64,000 nucleotides of DNA from Spirometra erinaceieuropaei (Eukaryota; Platyhelminthes; Cestoda; Diphyllobothriidea; Diphyllobothriidae): positions 294,021 through 358,020 of the forward strand of contig CACRXP010000094.1 of assembly GCA_902702965.1 (NCBI GenBank), written 5' to 3'. Below are positions 57,660-64,000 of this stretch, one piece after another. Below the pieces are notes generated by a model that made no database searches, was not told the origin of the DNA, and saw only the letters and a program-made list of their open reading frames with translations. Made by a program: the position numbers and the translations under genes. Each line of letters starts with the position of its first letter. The first letter of the stretch is position 1.

Positions 57660-58175
57660 AATGCCCGTGATTTTCCCAAGCTGGAGAGTCCAATCAACGC
57701 AGAATGGGGAGGGGGGGGGGCGAAGAAGGATGAGATTCGCCAGACACTTACTGCCGGCGGTGGGCGACTGTCTGCCTAGGGTGAACGTATCCTTGAATTC
57801 GCGTAACTTGGTGGCGAATTATTCTGCCAGGACGATGACCGACCGGTTAGACGGCGATTGTCGCCCATTATTTAGTACAATACCGGAACCTGAGAAAGTT
57901 TACCGGTAACAAGTATCCAGAAGCCGCATATAACCTCCGTCTGGCGAGTCACGATTCAGTTGCTTTTGAGAACGACTGCACAGCTATAGGCCGCGTGCTC
58001 TGGTTAAACCTGGCACCAAGAGCAATTTTCCTCTCAGTAATAACGGTAACAGGTATGTGGAGTACTGCCGCGTGAAGAGGTGGTCTTGCGTCAACAGTAA
58101 TACAAAGGAAAGTTGACGATCCAACCGACTCGACTGACTCAAACAAGTGGACACTGAGTTTGGTAGTCCTATTCG
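57660..58175. other. Unassigned DNA
   Basis: Includes a G-run at 57710-57720. No feature recognised. Confidence 0.35.
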
Positions 58176-58178
58176 TGT

Positions 58179-58179
58179 T

Positions 58180-58249
<70 letters not shown>
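58179..58249 (+). repeat. (ATG)n microsatellite
   Basis: About 23 ATG units with one GTG interruption. The resulting poly-His and poly-Ile frames are artefacts. Confidence 0.95.
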
Positions 58250-58689
58250 GCAAGGGTCGATGGTACTTCGTAGGGCTGTAATAGCAGGCATTCAGAGGAT
58301 ATTGTGAAAAAACAGAGGAACTCTGGAATAACAGTTTTCTCGTGAATAACCCAACTGTCGAAAGCGGCCCATCCCCAGCGGAAGTGGCTGGGCGAAGTCA
58401 AAATCGCAAGCTAGGGGTAGAGAGGCCATGGGTGAAGGGACGAGCGGCGTTCGCTTGATAGATGAAATTTAACTTTGTTCTAAAGTCTTTCCACAGAATG
58501 CGGATCTGCAGCTCCATCGAAAAAATCCGACATTAATAATATAAGCGTTGATGCTAGTACTACGTGGGTCAGGATTAAAGGTTAGGAAACGGTGATTGGA
58601 AGCCTCGCTGGAACTGGGTGTAAGGCCACTCGTAGTACTGGAGAGGGTCCGGCTTTCTGCATACAACCGGATTACCGTGGTGAAATAAT

Positions 58690-59325
58690 CTCAAGGTATA
58701 TCGGTCACGCCAAAATATCGTCCTTTGAATAAGCTTCCTTGCAGCCGCCCGTAAAAACTACCAATTAAGTAGTACGCATTTTTCTCGGTGGTTTTCCATG
58801 CATACATAAATTCGGGTGTATTTTACAGGAGACAAGCTCAAAAATATTCTTCAGTAGCAAATCACTTCTCCGAGGTTTATATTCGAAAGAAGGGCATCGT
58901 TTGAATCTAAAAAAAGTCTTCCGATTTGCAAATAATTTGGAGCCCGGCATTAAGTGGTAACTGTGCTTGAAGCTTCCATTTAAGGTTTCCATGCGGAGAA
59001 AATCACACATTTTTCTGTCTTAATAAGAAGACTAATACAGGGCTCGTAAAAATTTGCAGTAGATGTGGAAAAGTTTACATACTTTATGAGCGGCAATAAA
59101 AACAGAGACAGATACGCAGCTGTATGAACTAAAAGTCTTTAGAAAATTGCAAAATTAGACTTTTCAACTGAAAGGTGCCATTTATCGAAAAAAAATGTGA
59201 TTTGCTACCGAATGAATGCCAGGAAGAATATTTTGCAAGGAAGTACATTCAAAGGCCGGCATCCGGGCATGAATGAATCAAATATAGGCTGTGTTGCACG
59301 GTAAACAACATCACAACTCCATCCT
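58690..59325. repeat. Decayed fold-back arms
   Basis: 'AACTACCAATTAAGTAGTACGCATTTTTCTCGGTGGTTTTC' recalls the arm segment 'aatgactacttaag.agcatgcatttt', and 'GGAAGTACATTCAAAGGCCGGCATCC' the opposite arm. No clean ends. Confidence 0.4.
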
Positions 59326-59326
59326 A

Positions 59327-61139
59327 CAGTCAGTGACTGATCACATGAAATGCTAACAGTGTTTGTATTAGAAAGGATAGCTTATAGTGGATGTGCTAAC
59401 ACAATAAATGTTAGCCGAAATAGTTAAATGCGTTTTCGACCCGAAAAGACCACCAAATACTAGTATTAATCACCGTGCAACATGATCAAAAGATACTTAA
59501 GTGGATTTGTAATATCATGCAGCATAATCCTATAATAGCTTAGTAAATTCAAAATGCTAGCTTTTGAACTTTTTCGGTCGCCTGCAGAAACTGTACTCTG
59601 TAAAAAACGACCACTTATGTGGTGGGAAGCCTTCTCATTGATTTTAGAGGTCCCTATAAATAAAAGTATATTCCATAGAAAACATGCATAAAAGTATTCA
59701 TTATTTTGCTCATTCGGTATAAAATTATGCTTTTTGTAAAGTTTGTGCCTGAAGCAACGGTTTAATTCGGTTTTAAAAAACTTTCCGATTCCCGAACAAT
59801 TCTGAGCGCGACCTACCTTTACACTTGCCACTAGGGTTTTCAAACTACACGCTGTATATTTCCCCTGTATGGAAAATCATACATTTCCATACGCTATTAA
59901 GCAGAACCCATGTATGCTTTACAAAATATACCAGCGGATATGAGCTATATTGTAAACTTTCGGGCATCATTATTAAATGCAAACACAAGGTTTTGTGAAC
60001 TGGAAACTTTATTTACACCAGATTATAGATTATTATTTGAAGACGTAATTTTCTTGCAGACGAGTAAAAGACTGAATACTTTTACGCTCGTTTTCTACGA
60101 GATATATTTGAATTTATATGGGCACAGAAAATCAATTTAAAAAATTCATGCTACTTGAGTAGCCATTTATTTGCAAGATATAGTTTACGCAGGTAGCTGG
60201 AAAGACGTTCATTTAAAAACCTGGCCTAACTGGATTATTATTGGATTAGGCTGCAGGGCGATTGATATTACAAACCTTACCTAGGTAATCTTTTCGAGTT
60301 GGGTTTGAAATATTGAATATCAAGCAGCATACGCCCAAAACATTTCAGACAGACCAGAATGCCTGAAAAATTGAACTCCATTGTAAAGGACTACCTACGT
60401 AGTATGAATTGCCCTACCGACTTTCAATACCCGCAACAATGCAAATGTAATTAATGGAAAAAGGGTTCCTTCCCACACTCATTTAGTGAAAAATCATTTT
60501 TCCAGAGTAGATACGCGAAGAAAAGCCATCTTTCGGTCTTAGAAAGACCCTTCAATTCTCCAACAATTGGAAACCCAGTTTGCTTTTCCACTTGCTCTTA
60601 GGGTTTAAAAACCCCGTGCTGCGTACTTCCGGAGAAGGGAAATATCATATAGGGGTTATGGAATTTTTCACTGGATGCGGACCGTGTTGTATAGTTCGCA
60701 AGCAGTATTATTAAACGTATTCATTTGATGTTGTATGAATGGACATTTTACGGTAGTAAAAAAATTCATAACTGGGGGTTTTTCCAAAACCGAAGAACAC
60801 CCTTACTTCGGGTACGCAATTTAGAGGTGATGTGCTACCAGATGTGCGCAAGAAAGAGTACATTTTTGCACTTTTTATGTAAAATATATATGAACTCAAA
60901 GGGGCATCAAAAATCAGATAGAAAGAAAGGCCCACTAGAAAAGTAGTCATTTTTATCGAGTGTGGTTTTTGCGCACGGCTGAACAGAAGTGTACAAAAAG
61001 AAAAACATCCCGGCGAGTCTAGAATACTACGGGATTATACAGCGCACTAAGCAACATCATAAACCCATATAAGTAATCCCTTCTAATAGGAAACAGCTTA
61101 GAACTTCGGTTAACGTTGCATGAGATAGGCCAGTCAATG
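59327..61139. repeat. Composite of fold-back elements, family 1-like
   Basis: A left end CAGTCAGTGACTGATCACAT (after TA at 59325) and a right end GCATGAGATAGGCCAGTCAATG (before TA at 61140) bracket 1.8 kb. Inside, another arm pair is visible (TTAGCCGAAATAGTTAAATG at 59409; AGTAGCCATTTATTTGCAAG near 60160), so at least two elements are nested or adjacent. It lies in the presumed intron of LAMTOR4. Confidence 0.5.
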
Positions 61140-61176
61140 TACTTTTTCTGGTCTAGCACCTAAAAGGTCCGGCTGT

Positions 61177-61539
61177 TTAGAAATACTTGACATCAGGTAG
61201 TTCTCGACCACCGTGTGTACTTAATTTCCCATAAAAATAGGCAGGTTTACTAGGGAAACAAAGTAGCGGGAGGAGGGGAAGAGAGGGGAGAGAGGAAAGG
61301 GGCAAACAAAGGAGATAGTCAAAAAGGATAACGACAACAGTTAGGAGGAAAATGAGGAAATTTCGTGGAGAGAAGCAGAAAATTGCTGAGAAAAAGAGGC
61401 ATAACAATGCTGCAAAAGGGAAGAGAGCAGAATATAGGACTGTAACGAAGGATTAGGTGGTAAACAAGGAGAAAAAAAAGACGGGAACATTCAGGTCAGA
61501 TGGAGTAGTGCTAAATTAAAACATAATAATAAGACATAC
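61177..61539 (-). other. Presumed intron of LAMTOR4
   Basis: Begins with GTATGT at 61539. Purine-rich on the plus strand (pyrimidine-rich as transcribed). No downstream LAMTOR4 exon was found in this window; it is probably beyond the repeats to the left, or hidden in the gap. Confidence 0.5.
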
Positions 61540-61866
61540 TGGAGAGGCGTTTAAAACCATCCGCTCTGTTGGACTGGAGAGCAAAGAAATGGCCGACTCG
61601 ATTAGCCAGCGCAGCAAACTTGCTGCCCAACTCCTCAGTATTGATGAGTTCGCCAGCTGACTGGAGAACCGCACCGTCCGGACTGAGTACGAGGGTGCCC
61701 CGCCAACCGGGAATCTTACTCAGGGTCGAGAGCAAGGCGGCAGAAGAGGAGGAAGCGGTGGAGGTGGCGGTGGCGGCGCCAAAAGCACCTGAGGCAGGAG
61801 CGTAGGCCCCCATCGCAGCCTGGGTCCCCCCCGTCGGTCGTTGCAACGACGGTGCGCCCGACAATC
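61540..61866 (-). CDS. LAMTOR4: LAMTOR4 (Ragulator subunit), main N-terminal exon
   Basis: The exon encodes an alanine/serine-rich lead (about 45 residues), then LLSTLSKIPGWRGTLVLSPD, GAVLQSAGELINTEEL and GFKRLS. This matches LAMTOR4 at IP..G.LVLS.GAVL.S.G.L.N.E and FKRLS; the family protein is about 100 residues. LAMTOR4 is part of the lysosomal Ragulator scaffold, which anchors Rag GTPases for mTORC1 activation; it has a roadblock fold. The exon ends in TCCA|GTATGT (phase 1). The acceptor is TTTTAGAAAG|G, which joins exon 1 in frame; the nearer TTTTAG would not. The C-terminal strand-helix half is not in the window. The long low-complexity N-terminus exceeds vertebrate homologues. Confidence 0.75.
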
Positions 61867-62115
61867 CTTTCTAAAATAAAAAACTGAGGGTATAGTTTGT
61901 AGACGCTGTGCGTCATGTATGAGTGTTGAGCCTTGTGACACAAACGAAGACAAGACTACAACTGAGACACGACGTGTGGCTGGATCACACCAGGTTTGCT
62001 AGGTAAACGACTGCGGAGAGCGCGACGTCTAAAACAAATTAGCCTCACTATAAATTTCTAGGAAAAATGACCCTTAACAGCGCGGCAAAGGAGAAGAACG
62101 CACCTTCGGCCTTAC

Positions 62116-62134
62116 CACTGCCTTCAGCAGCCAT
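62116..62134 (-). CDS. LAMTOR4: LAMTOR4 first coding exon (19 nt)
   Basis: ATG at 62134 in good context (GTTATGG), coding MAAEGS plus one base, then G|GTAAGG, a strong donor at 62115. Joined over a 249-bp intron to 61866 it keeps the LAMTOR4 frame (MAAEGSGLSGAPSLQ). If the intron is wrong, translation could start at the internal ATG of the next exon (MGAYAP). Confidence 0.5.
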
Positions 62135-63375
62135 AACACGTGTGGGGTATGAGTAAGAAAAAGCTGGTGGAATGGTAGGGCCGGTTAAAGAGGCCTCTGC
62201 TCTGCACTCATCTGGTGTCAGTATCTTCTCTTCCCCCAATAATCATTACTTGCAACTTACAAATACGGCAGCGATCATGTCTGCTCTTGGTCTGTATCTG
62301 TCCACGGGTTATGGTCTGCGTTAGTAAAACTAGAGAGATCGGCCTGCGCTTTTACCCAGTGAGAGTCCATGAATGGTTTTCATACCTTGACGTCTCTACA
62401 GATCAAAGTCCCCAGTTCATCTTTTAGCTCCCTATAATTAGGCGGAGGCGTCGAATTCGGAACAGACGCATTCGACGTACATTCTTGTCGTGACGTCACA
62501 CTCAACGCCTTAGTGCAGACGCTGTCTTACATCTCCAGTTTTCGTTCATCTGTTATCGCGAGGAAAAACCGCCCAGGGCGACAGACCAGATCATTGTCCG
62601 ACACAGAAGGGCTGTTGTGGTGATAGAGATATCGTCACGTTCTACAGCTTGTAAAGACGCTGCGAGTTGCATCGATTTGGGCGATAGTGTCATCCTTCGT
62701 CTGCTTCGAGGTAGCTTGGCCGCACACTTCTTCAAGTCGGCGGCCATTAAAGCCTCGGCCACCACAACCTAATTCTAGTAACGCAATATTGCTAGCGCAG
62801 AGGTTAGTAAGCCGTCATCCTGGAGCGGAGACGTCCTGAGAATACAGCCGACAGCGTGGGGAAGGTGAAAGGGTAAAACCCTTAGGCACTGTAAGGACAG
62901 CCAAAATGCTCGAAGATAACGACCCCGGGTGATGGTGAATGGACGGCGGCCATCGATTAGAGAGATACCTCCTCTCTCTCCGCAGATCATTTAATTCTAC
63001 TGCCTGCTGCGACAACCCACGAAGTACTCGAGGTCGACAAGAAGACTAACGCGCGCTGTCAGGAGTCAAAACAGAGTTCGAAAATGCGTTGCAATGCAAA
63101 TAATTAACCGATATCTATACATTTGGTCTGAGGCCTGGCCTTGGTGGGTGCCACTTCCAATTCATGATTATTTGTAGAACATCCGGTGGAGGTGGCGGGC
63201 GATGGCAAAAATCTTGGCGAAAGGCGTCGATAGAATTTGTGCGCGATAGTCCTCGCACTTTATCTTAGCATCATTCCTGAAGATAGGTTTTAGGATGGAG
63301 GAATGCCAGTCATCCAAAGCGATTTTATCTAACATGTTCGTTCAGTCACCCACGAAAGGCATCACTCAAAGTTTG
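62135..63375. promoter_or_regulatory. Upstream region of LAMTOR4, unassigned
   Basis: Should contain the LAMTOR4 promoter. No TATA box stands out near 62140-62200. Open frames at 62553-62765 and 62815-63015 (minus) overlap in several frames and lack a domain. A CRE-like TGACGTCA occurs at 62491-62498. Confidence 0.3.
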
Positions 63376-63378
63376 TAA

Positions 63379-64000
63379 GCAATGACTGACGTTCCCATGT
63401 TACGCTTGAGAAGCCAAGCTGACAAACAATCGGACGAAATCATGGTCTCCTTCAATGTGGCCTCGTTATTCACATCCATCCCAACAAAATTGGCCCGCGA
63501 AGTCTTTCGCAAGAGACTTGACGAGGCGTACGATGAGACTCAGAATGCACTCAAAATTGAACACCTCATGAGGCTGTTTGAATTCTACCAACGATCTTCC
63601 TTCACTTTTGCGACAAAGACCTATGAACAAGTCAAAGGAATGCTAATCGGCTCAACGGTCTCCGGTTTAGTGGTAGAACTAGTCCCACAGGAGTTAGAAA
63701 AGATTGCCTTCCTCCAACATGAACCGGTGTTTTGGCGCCGTTACGTTGACGACACGTTCGTCATCGTAAAGAAGGACATGCTGCAACATTTCCACAGCCT
63801 GCTCAACGCAGTCTTCCATGACATAAAATTCACGAGGGAAGAAGAACAGGCACAGTGGTTACTCTTCCTGGATGTGCTCGTCAGACGAAACCATAACGGT
63901 GAACTTGAAATGACGGTTCATAAAAAGACAATGAGGACCACACAGCTTCTCAGTTTTCACAGCAACCATCCGGTGGTTCACAAACGAAGCTGTGTGAAGA
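63379..64000 (+). CDS. Penelope-like element RT, partial, open to the window edge
   Basis: 207 codons without a stop, running off the right edge. It shows PLE RT motifs in order: DEIMVSFNVASLFTSIPTKL (about 63434-63494), the helix EEAYDET-like RLDEAYDETQNALKIEHLMR, YEQVKGMLIGSTVSGLVVEL, the catalytic palm FWRRYVDDTFVIVKKDM with intact YVDD (about 63742-63753), IKFTREEEQ, LFLDVLVRRNHNGELEMTVH and FHSNHPVVHKRSC. Upstream a TAA at 63376 cuts the chain, and the N-terminal DKG region is not clear. 'KGMLIGSTVSG' departs from the usual KGSPMGSPISG, so activity is doubtful even though the frame is clean. GIY-YIG would follow beyond the window. Confidence 0.85.

Noticed and set aside
57949..58401. Poly-His ORF
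   Set aside because: Product of the (ATG)n repeat read on the minus strand.
62553..63015. Possible divergent or upstream gene exons near LAMTOR4
   Set aside because: Several frames overlap, none shows a recognisable domain, and start/donor pairs are not convincing.

Overview
ORGANISM. The window is eukaryotic, repeat-dominated, intergenic or intronic DNA. It has no bacterial operons, ribosome binding sites or dense coding. The mix of elements points to a parasitic flatworm, most likely a diphyllobothriidean tapeworm: many Penelope-like element (PLE) fragments with C-terminal GIY-YIG domains, a gypsy element of the CsRn1 type first described from a liver fluke, a non-LTR 3' end resembling the C2H2-tailed elements I recall from these tapeworms, a tRNA-derived SINE family, and degenerate TTAGGG-like DNA. 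Assignment to order is inference. One 99-bp run of N marks a scaffold gap. LAYOUT. 1-5000: PLE end with a hammerhead-like motif, a dispersed repeat, and a PLE with RT and GIY-YIG remnants. 5000-11000: an unexplained ORF, two more PLE remnants, and a CR1/jockey-like non-LTR RT fragment apparently nested inside the second PLE. 11000-15560 and 31145-35530: an old segmental duplication of about 4.4 kb carrying two members of an unrecognised two-exon gene family; a third member lies at 47497-48136. 15640-20000: GC-rich dispersed repeats. 20282-21230, 29711-30687, 44837-45826 and 51441-52415: about 1-kb fold-back elements, each almost one giant hairpin with TA flanks, plus many decayed halves. 21300-28660: a second duplicated repeat block, cut by a young gypsy element on the minus strand (23467-27886) with near-identical LTRs, a missing Gag N-terminus and a nonsense codon in integrase. 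35690-50030: SINE copies, a 545-bp tandem duplication and a dead Tc1-like transposase. 52600-57311: GC-richer DNA with the tail of a non-LTR element. 61540-62134 (minus): the one recognisable housekeeping gene, the 5' part of LAMTOR4. 63379-64000: the cleanest PLE RT reading frame, running off the window. FUNCTION. The only host genes I can support are LAMTOR4 (Ragulator subunit) and the three-member unknown family, whose exon lengths, intron phase and cysteines are conserved although they sit in a sea of transposon debris. The rest is a record of repeated transposition, nesting and segmental duplication. Boundaries of decayed repeats are estimates by eye.
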